Positions 15,613 to 25,285 of a DNA stretch of 64,000 bases are shown in pieces (within the stretch, counting starts at the first letter, position 1; each line of letters begins with the position of its first letter). The notes under the pieces are model-generated. The model was not told the DNA's origin. It ran no database searches and saw only the letters and a program-made list of their open reading frames with translations. The DNA is from Kitasatospora sp. NBC_01246 (lineage in GTDB: Bacteria; Actinomycetota; Actinomycetes; Streptomycetales; Streptomycetaceae), in assembly GCF_036226505.1 (NCBI RefSeq), contig NZ_CP108484.1, forward strand, positions 2,046,001 to 2,110,000. The letters are read 5' to 3'. The position numbers and the translations under genes are program-made.

Positions 15613-17046
15613 CTACGCCGTCCGGCGCAGCAGCGCCAGGTACATCGCGTCGGTGCCGTGCAGGTGCGGCCAGAGCTGGACGTCCGGGCCCTCGCCCAGC
15701 GACGGCACGCCGGGCAGCAGCGGGCGGGCGTCGATCCACTCGACCCGGCCACCCTGCTCCCGCAGCACGTCGTTCACCACGGCCCTGGTCTCGGCGAGGT
15801 GCGGCGAGCAGGTCGCGTAGCCGACGACGCCGCCGATCCGGGTGGCGTCGATGGCACCGCGCAGCAGGTCGCGCTGGAGCGGGCCGAAGGCGGCGACGTC
15901 CGCCGGCCGGCGGCGCCAGCGCGCCTCGGGGCGGCGGCGCAGCGCGCCGAGGCCGGAGCAGGGGACGTCCACGAGCACCCGGTCGAAGCTGTCGGCGCGC
16001 CACGCGGGGCGGGTGCCGTCGGCGGCGATCACGGTGTACGGGCCGGGGTTGCCCTCCAGCGTGCGGGCCACCAGCCGGGCCCGGTGCGGCTGCTTCTCAC
16101 TGGCCACCAGGGCGGCGCCGCGCTGGGCGGCCAGGGCGGCGAGCATCGCGGCCTTGCCGCCGGGGCCGGCGCAGCCGTCCAGCCAGACCCGGTCCGGGCC
16201 GTCGAGCGGCGCGGCGGCCAGGGCGAGCGCGACCAGCTGGCTGCCCTCGTCCTGGACGCCGGCACGGTTCTCCTGGACGGCCGGGAGCGCGCCCGGGTCG
16301 CCGCCCTCGGCGAGCCGGAGCGCGAACGGGGACCAGCGGCCGGGCTCGGCCTCGGGCAGCGCCTCGGCGAGGTCGGCGACGGCGATCCGGCCGGGGCGGG
16401 CGACCAGGGTGACCTCGGGGCGCTCGTTGTCGGCGCGCAGCAGCTCCTCGATCGCGGTGCGGTCGGAGGCGTCGGGCTGCCAGCGGCCGAGCGAGTCCCA
16501 GAGGGCGGCGACCACCCAGCGGGGGTGCGAGTGGACGACGGCGAGGTGGTCCTCGGCGTCCTTCTCGTACGGCGGGGCGACCTTGGCGATCCAGGCGTCC
16601 AGGTCGTGGGCGCTGATCCGGCGCAGGACGGCGTTGACGAACTTGGCCTTGCCGTCGCCGAGGACCACCCGGGCCAGCTCGACGGTCGCCGAGACGGCGG
16701 CGTGGCTGGGGATGCGGGTGGTGAGCAGCTGGTGGGCGCCGAGCGACAGGACGTCCAGGACCGGCGGGTCGACCTTGCTGAGCGGCCGGTCGATGCAGGC
16801 GGCGATGACGGCGTCGTAGGTGCCCTGGAGGCGCAGCGTGCCGTAGACCAGCTCGGTGGCGAGGGCGGCGTCGCGCCGGTCCATGCCCTTCTGCTCGGCT
16901 TCGCGCAGGAGGGACGGCAGGATCAGGTTGGCGTAGGCGTCGCGCTCGTCGACGGCCCGCAGGGCGCGGAACGCGACGATGCGCGCCGGGTCCTTCTTGG
17001 GACGACGGTGCGGACGGGGCGCGCGGCCGGCGCTGGGAGTGCTCAA
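15613..17046 (-). CDS. rsmB: 16S rRNA (cytosine-967 C5)-methyltransferase RsmB
   Basis: 477 residues from a TTG at 17046 with GAGG six bases upstream; the frame is open further but only into repeats. Residues about 20-165 form the NusB-like RNA-binding domain; the rest is the SAM-dependent methyltransferase. Motif I is DGCAGPGGKA (290-299). Two cysteines typical of RNA m5C enzymes are present: VDVPCSGLG and YATCSPHL. It methylates C967 of 16S rRNA using S-adenosylmethionine. It lies downstream of fmt and def on the same strand, the usual actinobacterial grouping. Confidence 0.96.
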   Translation of the reverse strand: MSTPSAGRAPRPHRRPKKDPARIVAFRALRAVDERDAYANLILPSLLREAEQKGMDRRDAALATELVYGTLRLQGTYDAVIAACIDRPLSKVDPPVLDVLSLGAHQLLTTRIPSHAAVSATVELARVVLGDGKAKFVNAVLRRISAHDLDAWIAKVAPPYEKDAEDHLAVVHSHPRWVVAALWDSLGRWQPDASDRTAIEELLRADNERPEVTLVARPGRIAVADLAEALPEAEPGRWSPFALRLAEGGDPGALPAVQENRAGVQDEGSQLVALALAAAPLDGPDRVWLDGCAGPGGKAAMLAALAAQRGAALVASEKQPHRARLVARTLEGNPGPYTVIAADGTRPAWRADSFDRVLVDVPCSGLGALRRRPEARWRRRPADVAAFGPLQRDLLRGAIDATRIGGVVGYATCSPHLAETRAVVNDVLREQGGRVEWIDARPLLPGVPSLGEGPDVQLWPHLHGTDAMYLALLRRTA

Positions 17047-17099
17047 AAGGTGCCTCAAAGTGCTGCGGTGGTTATCGAACGAACAGTATTCCCCATGGT

Positions 17100-17242
17100 C
17101 CGGGGAGACTCGTCGCCCGGGGAGACTCGTCCGAAGGTACACCCCGGCCCCGGCCCGTGCCGGACCCCGGACCCGCGCCGGGCCCGGCGGCCCCGCCCGG
17201 GCGAGGAGGGACCGGCGGCACGGCATCCGGCGGCACGGCATC
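17100..17242. repeat. Short direct repeats between fmt and rsmB
   Basis: Two small duplications lie in the 231-bp fmt-rsmB gap: CCGGGGAGACTCGT occurs twice at about 17100-17130, and the 15-mer CGGCGGCACGGCATC occurs twice in tandem at 17213-17242 with a partial third copy. No gene is evident in the gap. Confidence 0.7.
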
Positions 17243-17277
17243 CGGCACGGGAGCGCTGTCCCGGCGGAAGCGCCGTC

Positions 17278-18228
17278 CTACGGGCGCGCGGCGTCCTCGA
17301 AGCGCTCGCCGGACTCGATCCGCGCCCCCCGGGCCCAGTCGGCCGCGCGCATCGGCTTCTTGCCCTGTGGCTGCACCTCGCCCAGCTCGATCTCGTGGCT
17401 GCCGGTGCCGACCCGGATGCTGTTCTTGCCGACGGCCAACTCCCCGGGGGCGAGCGCGGAGGCGTCCGCCAGCAGCTTCACCGGGCCGGAGACCTTGAGC
17501 CGCTCACCGCGGAACAGCGTCCAGGCGCCGGGGGCGGGGGCGCAGCCGCGGACCACGCGGTCGATCCGCAGGGCGGGGTGGGCCCAGTCGATCCGCGCGT
17601 CCTCGACGGTGAGCTTCGGCGCGAGCGTGATGCCCTCGGCGGGCTGCGGGACGGCGTGCAGCGAACCGTCGGCGATCCCGTCCATGGTGGCGGCGAGCAG
17701 CCGGGCGCCGGAGTGCGCGAGCCGGTCGAGCAGCTCGCCGCTGGTGTCGGCCGGGCGGATCTCCTCGGTGATGACGCCGTAGACCGGACCGGAGTCCAGG
17801 CCCTGCTCGATCAGGAAGGTGGAGGCGCCGGTGACCTCGTCGCCGGCCAGCACCGCGTGCTGCACGGGGGCGGCGCCGCGCCAGGCCGGAAGCAGCGAGA
17901 AGTGCAGGTTGACCCAGCCGTGCTTGGGGATCTCCAGCGCGCCGGGGCGCAGCAGCGCGCCGTACGCGACCACCGGGCAGCAGTCGGGGGCGAGCTCGGT
18001 GAGGCGGGCGATGAACTCCGGGTCGCTGGGCTTCACCGGCTTGAGGACCTCGATCCCGGCCTCCTCGGCGCGCTGGGCGACGGGGCTGGCGACCAGCTTG
18101 CGCCCGCGTCCGGCGGGAGCGTCGGGGCGGGTGACCACCGCGACGACCTCGTGCCGGTCGGAGGCGAGCAGGGCGTCCAGGGCGGGAACGGCGACCTCGG
18201 GGGTGCCGGCGAACACGAGGCGCATCAA
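17278..18228 (-). CDS. fmt: Methionyl-tRNA formyltransferase
   Basis: 316 residues, the normal length. The formyl-transfer site is visible in [20 protein letters not shown] (Asn and His with the SLLP loop), and GLDSGPVYG with the following Asp belongs to the same 10-formyl-THF domain. The C-terminal domain from about 205 binds the tRNA acceptor. It formylates Met-tRNA-fMet for translation initiation. Together with def just upstream it forms the formylation/deformylation pair. Confidence 0.97.
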   Translation of the reverse strand: MMRLVFAGTPEVAVPALDALLASDRHEVVAVVTRPDAPAGRGRKLVASPVAQRAEEAGIEVLKPVKPSDPEFIARLTELAPDCCPVVAYGALLRPGALEIPKHGWVNLHFSLLPAWRGAAPVQHAVLAGDEVTGASTFLIEQGLDSGPVYGVITEEIRPADTSGELLDRLAHSGARLLAATMDGIADGSLHAVPQPAEGITLAPKLTVEDARIDWAHPALRIDRVVRGCAPAPGAWTLFRGERLKVSGPVKLLADASALAPGELAVGKNSIRVGTGSHEIELGEVQPQGKKPMRAADWARGARIESGERFEDAARP

Positions 18229-18278
18229 GGGCCTTTCTGGTAGCGGGAATTCCGTGGGAGCGGCGACCGGGGTGGTGG

Positions 18279-18824
18279 TCAGCGCGCGGAGCCGAAGGTG
18301 CTGTGCGGGGAGACCCGGACGACGGGCGCGGGGCCCTCGCCCCAGTCCGCTTCGCGGATCGCCTTCAGCGCTTCCTTGCGCCGCTCACGGTCGAGGCGGT
18401 CGATGAAGATGATGCCGTCGAGGTGGTCGGTCTCGTGCTGGATGCAGCGGGCGAGCAGCTCGGTGCCCTCGACCGTGACCGGATCGCCGTACATGGTGAA
18501 GCCCTTGGCGACCACGCCGTACGCGCGCCTGGTGTCGTAGCGCAGGCCGGGCAGCGAGAGGCAGCCCTCGGGGCCGTCCTGCTCCTCCTCGGTCAGCGAC
18601 AGGTCGGGGTTGATCAGGTGCCCGGTGACGCCGTCCACGTGATAGGTGAACACCCTCAGGGAGACGCCGAGTTGGGGGGCCGCCAGACCGGCGCCGGGGG
18701 CGTCGAGCATGGTCTCGGTGAGATCCCGGACGAGGTTGCGCAGTTCCTTGTCGAAGGTGGTCACCGGCTTGGCGGTGGCCCGCAGGACGGGGTCTCCGAA
18801 GATGCGGATCGGCTGGATCGCCAC
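18279..18824 (-). CDS. def: Peptide deformylase
   Basis: 181 residues from a GTG at 18824 with AGGAG upstream. All three PDF motifs are present: [18 protein letters not shown] (Cys metal ligand) and QHETDHLDG (two His ligands and the catalytic Glu). It removes the formyl group from nascent proteins, using a ferrous or zinc centre. The upstream frame to 18938 is not coding-like. It is the first gene of a def-fmt-rsmB run. Confidence 0.97.
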   Translation of the reverse strand: MAIQPIRIFGDPVLRATAKPVTTFDKELRNLVRDLTETMLDAPGAGLAAPQLGVSLRVFTYHVDGVTGHLINPDLSLTEEEQDGPEGCLSLPGLRYDTRRAYGVVAKGFTMYGDPVTVEGTELLARCIQHETDHLDGIIFIDRLDRERRKEALKAIREADWGEGPAPVVRVSPHSTFGSAR

Positions 18825-19218
18825 GGCGTACGGGCTCCTGTCCGTCGGGGAGTTGAGGAGTGCGGGAGGTGCGGGACTTCGGCGTTCGGGTTTCGAGCGA
18901 TCGGCGTGCCACGGGCGGGCCCCGGGAGTTCGGACCACGGACCGGTCACCGAGCGGTCACCGACCCGCCCACGACCGCCCGACGGGCCGACCACCGGCCA
19001 AGTCTATGCAATCGGATCGCGGCACCGCCCGCCCCTCCGCACCGCTCCCGCACAGGCCTTCGACTCCCGGCACCGTGTTCTGGCATATCCCGAGTCGGCC
19101 CGGCTGCGTGACCCCGGCGGGCGGTCCGGCGTTGGTCAAGTGAGATTGACCGGGGCCGGAACGCGCGGGACATCACGTTCCGGCCGAGCTGAACCGTACG
19201 GAAGGTGGCACGTAGGCC
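18825..19218. other. Divergent promoter region between def and the 19219 gene
   Basis: 394 bp without a gene. On the plus strand TTGACC (19146-19151) could be a -35 element, and an inverted repeat GGCCGGAACG/CGTTCCGGCC with a 12-base loop (19154-19185) follows inside the presumed leader of the 19219 gene. Nearer def there is a doubled CGGTCACCGA (about 18954-18975). I see no clear -10 on either strand. Confidence 0.4.
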
Positions 19219-19830
19219 ATGGCCGAGCAGATCAATCACGACGCCCGGGCGCGGGCGAGCCTGCACCTGCTGGTGCGGGACATCGAGCGGGTCCGGCGGC
19301 AGGTCGACGCGCTGCGGACGCTCACCGCCCAGCTGGGCAACGTCTACCGTCCGCGCCGCCCCAGTACTTCGGCCGGGTTCGTGGTGTACGGGCGGGCGCC
19401 CGCGCCGACGGTGCGGCTGGCGCAGGAGCTGCGCGAGAGCGTGGAGACGCTGGTCGCGGCGGCGGTCGAGTTCGACCGCGCGCTGGGTTTCTCCTGGGAC
19501 TCGGTGGGCTCGGCCCTCGGGGTCACCAAGCAGGCGGTGCACCGGCGCTACGGGATGCGCCGGCCGACCAGCGAGCTGCTGGCGGCCGGCGGGGTGCCGG
19601 CCGGCGGCGTCCCGGGGGTGCCCGGTCCGACCCGGCCGGACCGCTCCGAGGAGCTGCCGGCCGCCGCTCCCGCCCCGACCGGACTGGCCGCGACCGTCCC
19701 GGCGGCCCGCCAGGGCGGCCTGGACCGCAGCGCCCTGGACCGGGCCGTACTGGAGCGCGCGGCGGCGCACGACCGCCCTACCCACGACCGGGGCGCCCTG
19801 GACCGCCCGGGCATCCCCCTGCGCGGCTGA
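19219..19830 (+). CDS. Conserved hypothetical protein with helix-turn-helix-like segment
   Basis: 203 residues. The N-terminal 65 residues are a long charged helix ([21 protein letters not shown]), compatible with a coiled coil. A helix-turn-helix-like stretch follows at about 93-112 ([20 protein letters not shown]), so DNA binding is plausible. The last 80 residues are Pro/Ala/Asp-Arg-rich and probably disordered, with a repeated L-D-R pattern. I recall similar proteins beside priA/def in streptomycetes without assigned function. The start is ATG with GAAGGTGG somewhat far upstream. Confidence 0.75.
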   Translation: MAEQINHDARARASLHLLVRDIERVRRQVDALRTLTAQLGNVYRPRRPSTSAGFVVYGRAPAPTVRLAQELRESVETLVAAAVEFDRALGFSWDSVGSALGVTKQAVHRRYGMRRPTSELLAAGGVPAGGVPGVPGPTRPDRSEELPAAAPAPTGLAATVPAARQGGLDRSALDRAVLERAAAHDRPTHDRGALDRPGIPLRG

Positions 19831-19841
19831 GCCCGACGGCA

Positions 19842-19880
19842 GCCCGTGCGGTCCGGCCGATCACGCCGAACCGCACGGGC
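19842..19880. terminator. Hairpin between the 19219 gene and priA
   Basis: Arms GCCCGTGCGGT and ACCGCACGGGC, loop of 17 bases, 12 bp after the 19219-gene stop. Confidence 0.65.
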
Positions 19881-19921
19881 CCCGCCCGGCCGACGCCGAC
19901 CGAAACCACCCGACACCCCGG

Positions 19922-19985
19922 CCGACGCCACCCGAACCACCGGCCCACACCCGCCGACGCCACCCGAACCACCGGCCCACACCCG
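19922..19985. repeat. Perfect tandem duplication of a 32-bp unit
   Basis: Two exact copies of a 32-bp unit (19922-19953 and 19954-19985; it begins CCGACGCCACCCGAACCACC) lie between the convergent 19219 gene and priA. Partial copies flank it on both sides. It is non-coding. Confidence 0.85.
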
Positions 19986-20011
19986 CCGGACCACCCGACC
20001 GCCCCCGGACC

Positions 20012-22102
20012 TCACCCGATGTCCGTCGGATCGATCCGCACCTTCACCGCCTCCGGCGTCCGCAGCGCGATCCGCGCGATCTGCGCCGCCTTCAGCGCCG
20101 TCGCCAGCGCCGCGCCCTGCCCGGGCGGCACCCGCAACAGCGCCCGCTCCTGCTCCTCCCCCCGCAACGCGGGCGCCGGCACCGGCCCCAGCACATCCGC
20201 CTCGGAGGGCAGCCGGATCAGCCCGAGCAGATCCGCCACCGCCGCCGGGCTGCCACTGACCGAGGCCATCCGCGACACCGGGGGGAAGTGCAGCTGCGCC
20301 CGCTCCTCCAGCTCCATCCCGGCGTGACCGAGCGGGTCCCAGCGGACCAGCGCCTGCACCGGCCGCGCGGTCGGCTCGGCCACCACCACCACCGCGCCGC
20401 CCTCCGTCGACGGCTTCACCAGCGCGGCGGCGGTCAGCCAGAGCCGCAGCGTCTCCTCACCGGCCCGCAGGTCCGGGCGGCCGAGCAGTGCCCAGCCGTC
20501 CAGCAGCAGGGCGGCCGCGTAGCCGCTGCCGCCCTCCACCACCGGCTCGGCGCCCGGGGTGGAGATCACCAGGGCGGGCTCGGCGGGGACGGTCGCCAGC
20601 ACCGCGTCCCGCCCGGAGGTCCGGACCGGGATGCGCGGGAACGCCTTGCCCAGCTCCTCCGCCGTGCGCCGGGCGCCGATCACCTGGGCCCGCAGCCGGA
20701 ACGAGCCGCACTCCTGGCAGTGCCAGTCGGCCGCGCCCTCCCCGCACCACCCGCAGTGCAGCGGCGCGTCGGCGGCCGAGGCCTCCAGCGGGCCCTCGCA
20801 GCGGCGGCAGCGCGCCGGCGTGCGGCAGTTCCCGCAGGACAGCCGGGGCACGTAGCCGCGGCGCGGCACCTGGATGAGCACGGGGCCGCCGCTCGCCAGG
20901 GCCTCCCGGGCCACCTCCCAGGCCACCGAGGGCAGCCGGGCGGCCTGGGCGGCGGCGTCCCGGTGCTGGTCCTGGTCGGTGACGGTACGGACCCTCGGCG
21001 CCACCTGCCGGACGGTCTCCCGGTCGGCCACCAGCGGCCGGGCCCAGCCGGTGCTGACCAGCTGCGCGCCCTCGACCGTGACGGCGTGCCCGCCGAGCAG
21101 GACGCCGGCGCCCTCCTCCGCCGCGCGCAGCAGCGCGACCTCCCGCACGTGCGGGTGCGGGCTGCGCGGGTCGCTGTGGCTGCTGTCGCCGTCCGACCAG
21201 ACGACCACCAGCCCGAGGTCGTGCACCGGCGCGAACATGGCGGCGCGGGTGCCGATGGCGGCGCGCACCGAGCCGCGGCTCACCGTGAGCCAGCGCCGGT
21301 AGCGCTCGCGGGGGCCGAGGTCGGCCGCCAGGGTCGCGTGCATGCCCTCGCCCAGCAGCTCGGTCAGCGCCTGGTCGACCCGCGCCACCGACCGGCCCTC
21401 CGGCAGCACGACCAGTGCGCCCCGCCCGCTCGCCAGCGTGGCGGCGACCGCCCGGGCGATCTCGTAGGGCCAGCCGGGGCCGGGCAGCGCCGTCCAGACC
21501 GCGCGCGGCTGGCCGCCGGCGGCCAGCGCGGCGAGGAAGTCGGGCCCGGCGGGGTAGCGGGACCAGCCGCCGGGCTGCGGTGCCCCGGGCAGCGGGCCGG
21601 GCGGCGGCGAGGGCTCGGCCTCGGCCTTGGCGTGCCGGGGCGGTACGGCCAGCTGGAGGACGTCCGCCAGGGTGCCGGCGTACCGGTCGGCGACGGTGCG
21701 GCAGAGCCGGAGCAGCTGCGGGGTGAGGACCGGTTCGGGCGACAGCACCTGGGCGAGCGGCGCCAGCGGACCGGGGAAGTCGCTCTTCTCCAGCCGCTCG
21801 ACGATGAACCCGTCGTGCAGCTCCCCGCCCTCGCGCTGGCCCTTCACCACCCGCGCCCCGAAACGCACCCGCACCCGGACGCCGGGCCGGGCGTCGTCCG
21901 CCATCGCGGCGGGCACCTCGTAGTCGAAGAACTTGTCGATGGTCAGGACGCCCTTGTCGACCACCACCCGGGCCACCGGCAGGTGCTCGGCCCGCTTGGC
22001 GCCGTGCCACGTCCGGGGCTTGGCCCGGCGGACCGTCTCCCGGATGAAGGCAAGCTGCTCCGGCGCCGCCCCGGCCTCGTCACTCCCCTGCGTGCTGCTC
22101 AT
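20012..22102 (-). CDS. priA: Primosomal protein N' (PriA), ATPase motifs degenerate
   Basis: 696 residues from ATG 22102. The N-terminal DNA-binding domain (RVVVDKGVLTIDKFFDYEVP) and the zinc-binding block are intact: CGNC, CRRC, CGWC and CQEC give eight cysteines. The helicase core is not: where PriA normally has a GxxGSGKT Walker A this protein has ALPGPGWPYE, and where the DEEH box belongs it has VVWSDGDSSH. Actinobacterial PriA proteins are known to share this loss, so it is probably a structural loader in replication restart rather than a helicase. It lies downstream of metK on the same strand. Confidence 0.93.
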   Translation of the reverse strand: MSSTQGSDEAGAAPEQLAFIRETVRRAKPRTWHGAKRAEHLPVARVVVDKGVLTIDKFFDYEVPAAMADDARPGVRVRVRFGARVVKGQREGGELHDGFIVERLEKSDFPGPLAPLAQVLSPEPVLTPQLLRLCRTVADRYAGTLADVLQLAVPPRHAKAEAEPSPPPGPLPGAPQPGGWSRYPAGPDFLAALAAGGQPRAVWTALPGPGWPYEIARAVAATLASGRGALVVLPEGRSVARVDQALTELLGEGMHATLAADLGPRERYRRWLTVSRGSVRAAIGTRAAMFAPVHDLGLVVVWSDGDSSHSDPRSPHPHVREVALLRAAEEGAGVLLGGHAVTVEGAQLVSTGWARPLVADRETVRQVAPRVRTVTDQDQHRDAAAQAARLPSVAWEVAREALASGGPVLIQVPRRGYVPRLSCGNCRTPARCRRCEGPLEASAADAPLHCGWCGEGAADWHCQECGSFRLRAQVIGARRTAEELGKAFPRIPVRTSGRDAVLATVPAEPALVISTPGAEPVVEGGSGYAAALLLDGWALLGRPDLRAGEETLRLWLTAAALVKPSTEGGAVVVVAEPTARPVQALVRWDPLGHAGMELEERAQLHFPPVSRMASVSGSPAAVADLLGLIRLPSEADVLGPVPAPALRGEEQERALLRVPPGQGAALATALKAAQIARIALRTPEAVKVRIDPTDIG

Positions 22103-22164
22103 CGCTCCCAGTACTACCAGGTCACACCGACATGACGCCCGCACCGGCCCCCGACCGGGGAACG

Positions 22165-22210
22165 CCGCAGGCGGCGGCCGCCCCCGTGTCGGGGCGGCCG
22201 CCGCCTGCGG
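22165..22210 (-). terminator. Terminator of metK
   Basis: Perfect 20-bp arms (22165-22184 and 22191-22210, CCGCAGGCGGCGGCCGCCCC and complement) with a six-base loop, 26 bp past the metK stop. Confidence 0.85.
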
Positions 22211-22235
22211 TCCGATCGGTCGGGCCGACCGCGGG

Positions 22236-23444
22236 TCAGTCCTGTACGGCCTTCTTCAGCTGCTCGACCCGGTCGGTCCGCTCCCAGGTGAAGTCCGGCA
22301 GCTCACGGCCGAAGTGGCCGTACGCGGCGGTCTGCGAGTAGATCGGGCGGAGCAGGTCCAGGTCGCGGATGATCGCGGCCGGGCGAAGGTCGAACACGTC
22401 GGTGACGGCCTTCTGGATGGTGAGCACCGGCACGGTCTCGGTGCCGAAGGTCTCCACGAAGAGGCCGACCGGCTCGGCCTTGCCGATCGCGTACGCGACC
22501 TGCACCTCGGCGCGGCTGGCGAGGCCGGCGGCGACGATGTTCTTCGCCACCCAGCGCATCGCGTAGGCGGCCGAGCGGTCCACCTTGGACGGGTCCTTGC
22601 CGGAGAAGGCGCCGCCGCCGTGCCGGGCGAAGCCGCCGTAGGTGTCGATGATGATCTTGCGGCCGGTGAGGCCGGCGTCGCCCATCGGGCCGCCGATCTC
22701 GAAGCGCCCGGTCGGGTTGACCAGCAGGCGGTAGCCCTCGGTCACGAGCTTGATGCCCTGCTCGGCGAGCGCCTTGAGCTCCGGCTCCACGACGAACTCG
22801 CGGATGTCCGGGGTGAGCAGCGAGTCGAGGTCGATGTCGCTCGCGTGCTGCGAGGAGACGACCACGGTGTCGAGGCGGACGGCCTTGTCGCCGTCGTACT
22901 CGATGGTGACCTGGGTCTTGCCGTCGGGGCGCAGGTACGGGATCGTCCCGTTCTTGCGGACCTCGGAGAGGCGACGCGAGAGGCGGTGCGCCAGGGTGAT
23001 CGGCAGCGGCATGAGCTCGGGCGTCTCGTCGGACGCGTAGCCGAACATCAGGCCCTGGTCACCGGCGCCCTGCTTGTCCAGGTCGTCCTCGTCACCCTCC
23101 ACCCGGGCCTCGTACGCCGTGTCGACACCCTGTGCGATGTCGGGCGACTGGGCACCGATGGACACCGAGACGCCGCAGGAGGCGCCGTCGAAGCCCTTCT
23201 TGGAGCTGTCGTAGCCGATCTCCAGGATCTTGTCCCGGACGAGCTGCGCGATCGGCGCGTAAGCCTTGGTGGTCACCTCGCCGGCCACGTGCACCTGGCC
23301 GGTGGTGATGAGCGTCTCCACGGCGACCCGGGACGTCGGGTCCTCTCGCAGGAGAGCGTCAAGGATGGTGTCGCTGATCTGGTCAGCGATCTTGTCGGGG
23401 TGTCCCTCGGTCACGGATTCCGAGGTGAACAGGCGGCGAGACAC
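22236..23444 (-). CDS. metK: S-adenosylmethionine synthetase
   Basis: 402 residues from a GTG with GGGAG upstream. Signature motifs are [18 protein letters not shown] near the N-terminus (His and Asp for ATP and Mg), [12 protein letters not shown] and [19 protein letters not shown]. It makes SAM from methionine and ATP for methylation, including the RsmB reaction encoded nearby. The 150 bp upstream (23445-23594) holds a TACACT -10-like hexamer but I see no recognisable SAM riboswitch. Confidence 0.98.
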   Translation of the reverse strand: MSRRLFTSESVTEGHPDKIADQISDTILDALLREDPTSRVAVETLITTGQVHVAGEVTTKAYAPIAQLVRDKILEIGYDSSKKGFDGASCGVSVSIGAQSPDIAQGVDTAYEARVEGDEDDLDKQGAGDQGLMFGYASDETPELMPLPITLAHRLSRRLSEVRKNGTIPYLRPDGKTQVTIEYDGDKAVRLDTVVVSSQHASDIDLDSLLTPDIREFVVEPELKALAEQGIKLVTEGYRLLVNPTGRFEIGGPMGDAGLTGRKIIIDTYGGFARHGGGAFSGKDPSKVDRSAAYAMRWVAKNIVAAGLASRAEVQVAYAIGKAEPVGLFVETFGTETVPVLTIQKAVTDVFDLRPAAIIRDLDLLRPIYSQTAAYGHFGRELPDFTWERTDRVEQLKKAVQD

Positions 23445-23594
23445 AGCGCTCCCTGGGGTTGCAGCGGCTGCTGACTGAAGGCCCCCGGCGGACCGGGGAC
23501 ATCCGGAAAGACTTGATTCCTGGAGTGTAACGGTCAGCTACCGGCTATCGGGACTCGATTCCGGAAAAGGAGACCGGTTGCTCACCTCTTGAGA

Positions 23595-24830
23595 TCACTC
23601 GGCGACCGGTTGCCACCGCTTCGCGACCAGGTCCCAGACCACGTCGGCGAGCGCCTCCTTCGGCCCCACCGGCACCCCCGTCTCAGTGCCGTCCGAGCCC
23701 AGAATCACGGCCTCGTTGACGTCCGTGCCGAAGGCCTTGCCGTTGCCGACCTCGTTCACCACCAGCAGGTCGCAGCCCTTGCGGGCGAGCTTCGCGCGAC
23801 CGTTCGCCAGCACGTCGTCGGTCTCCGCCGCGAAACCCACCACCAGTTGACCCGAACGGGGCCGGTGGGCGGAGAGCTCGGCCAGGATGTCCGGGTTGCG
23901 GACCAGCGCGACCGGGGCCGGCTCGACCCCCTCGACCTTCTTGATCTTGCCGCTGGCGTACTCGGCCGGGCGGAAGTCGGCCACCGCGGCGGCCATCACC
24001 ACCGCGTCGGCGTCCGCCGCCGCCTTCGTCGCGGCCTCCCGCAGCTCCAGCGCGGTCGAGACGTGCACCACGTCGACCCCGGCCGGGTCGGGCAGCTCCG
24101 CGTTGGCCGAGAGCAACGTCACCCGGGCGCCGCGCGCCGCGGCGGTCGCGGCCAGCGCGTAGCCCTGCTTGCCGGAGGACCGGTTGCCGAGGTAGCGCAC
24201 CGGGTCCAGCGGCTCACGGGTACCGCCGGCCGAGACCACCACGTGCCGGCCGGCCAGGTCGGCCGCGGCCGCGCCCCGGCGCAGCAGCGCCCGGCAGGCG
24301 TCGAAGATCGCGGACGGCTCGGGCAGCCGCCCCTTGCCGGTGTCCTTGCCGGTCAGCCGCCCGACGGCGGGCTCCAGCACCACGACGCCCCGGCGGCGCA
24401 GCGTGGCCACGTTCTCCCGGGTCGCCGGGTGCTCCCACATCTCGGTGTGCATCGCCGGCGCCAGGACGACCGGGCAGCGCGCGGTCAGCAGGGTGTTGGT
24501 GAGCAGGTCGTCGGCGAGCCCGTGGGCCGCCTTGGCCATCAGGTCGGCGGTCGCGGGGGCGACCACGACGAGGTCGGCGCTCTGCCCGATCCGCACGTGC
24601 GGCACCTCGTGGACCCGCTCCCAGGTCTCGGTGGCGGCGGGACGGCCGGAGAGCGCGGCCCAGGTGGCCTCGCCGACGAAGTGCAGCGCGGCCTCGGTGG
24701 GCACCACGGTCACCTGGTGGCCGGATTCGGTGAACCGCCGCAGCACCTCGCACGCCTTGTAGGCGGCGATGCCGCCGCTGACGCCGAGGACGACGCGCGG
24801 TGCGTCCGACCGGTCCGTGCTCGCGCTCAT
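23595..24830 (-). CDS. coaBC: Bifunctional phosphopantothenoylcysteine decarboxylase / phosphopantothenate-cysteine ligase
   Basis: 411 residues. The N-terminal CoaC half (about 1-190) binds FMN and shows VSGGIAAYKA and the PAMHTEMW substrate motif (the PxMxxxMW form). The C-terminal CoaB half shows SAGGTREPLDPVRYLGNRSSGK and the lysine cluster SGKIKKVEG. Together they convert 4'-phosphopantothenate to 4'-phosphopantetheine in CoA synthesis. The ATG at 24830 is taken; a GTG three codons upstream (24839), close after GAGGAG, is an alternative. Confidence 0.96.
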   Translation of the reverse strand: MSASTDRSDAPRVVLGVSGGIAAYKACEVLRRFTESGHQVTVVPTEAALHFVGEATWAALSGRPAATETWERVHEVPHVRIGQSADLVVVAPATADLMAKAAHGLADDLLTNTLLTARCPVVLAPAMHTEMWEHPATRENVATLRRRGVVVLEPAVGRLTGKDTGKGRLPEPSAIFDACRALLRRGAAAADLAGRHVVVSAGGTREPLDPVRYLGNRSSGKQGYALAATAAARGARVTLLSANAELPDPAGVDVVHVSTALELREAATKAAADADAVVMAAAVADFRPAEYASGKIKKVEGVEPAPVALVRNPDILAELSAHRPRSGQLVVGFAAETDDVLANGRAKLARKGCDLLVVNEVGNGKAFGTDVNEAVILGSDGTETGVPVGPKEALADVVWDLVAKRWQPVAE

Positions 24831-24922
24831 GCTTCCCACTCTCTCCTCGCTCGGGACGTGCTCACCCTACGACCCCCCGCCGGCCGGCGGCACGGTGCAC
24901 CCCGCACCGCCCCCGGGCACGC

Positions 24923-24959
24923 CGAAGGGCCCGCCGGAACGGATCCGACGGGCCCTTCG
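24923..24959 (-). terminator. Terminator of rpoZ
   Basis: Arms CGAAGGGCCCG and CGGGCCCTTCG, 15-base interior, 24 bp past the rpoZ stop. It separates gmk-rpoZ from coaBC. Confidence 0.75.
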
Positions 24960-24982
24960 ACAGAACAGACAGGGAGACCGGC

Positions 24983-25249
24983 TCAGGCCGCCTCGACCGC
25001 CTCGGCGGTGAGCATGCCGGCGTTGATCTCGCGCAGCGCGATCGACAGCGGCTTCTCGTGCACGTGGGTGTCCACCAGCGGGCCGACGTACTCCAGCAGG
25101 CCCTCACCGAGCTGCGAGTAGTACGCGTTGATCTGACGCGCGCGCTTGGCGGCGTAGATCACGAGGCTGTACTTGGAGTCGGTGGCCTCAAGCAGCTCGT
25201 CGATCGGCGGGTTGATGATGCCCTCGGGCGCGGTCATGGAAGAGGACAC
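24983..25249 (-). CDS. rpoZ: RNA polymerase omega subunit
   Basis: 88 residues. GTG at 25249 has GGAAGG at seven bases; an internal ATG (MTAPEG) is the alternative. The core [26 protein letters not shown] is the omega signature; it assists assembly of the beta-prime subunit. It sits directly after gmk in the same orientation, the near-universal gmk-rpoZ pairing. Confidence 0.97.
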   Translation of the reverse strand: MSSSMTAPEGIINPPIDELLEATDSKYSLVIYAAKRARQINAYYSQLGEGLLEYVGPLVDTHVHEKPLSIALREINAGMLTAEAVEAA

Positions 25250-25285
25250 GCGAAAACCTTCCGAAAGGTGGAAAAGACAGACAGG

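Noticed and set aside
14860..18243. 1127-aa open frame on the plus strand
   Set aside because: Most of it lies antisense to rsmB and fmt, both unambiguous, and its sequence is low-complexity Gly/Arg/Pro; it is a GC-bias shadow.
20012..22102. priA as a pseudogene because the ATPase motifs are missing
   Set aside because: The frame is full length with intact zinc fingers and the same loss is known in other actinobacteria.
23445..23594. SAM riboswitch in the metK leader
   Set aside because: I could not find the conserved core blocks of any SAM riboswitch class; only a weak promoter-like hexamer is visible.
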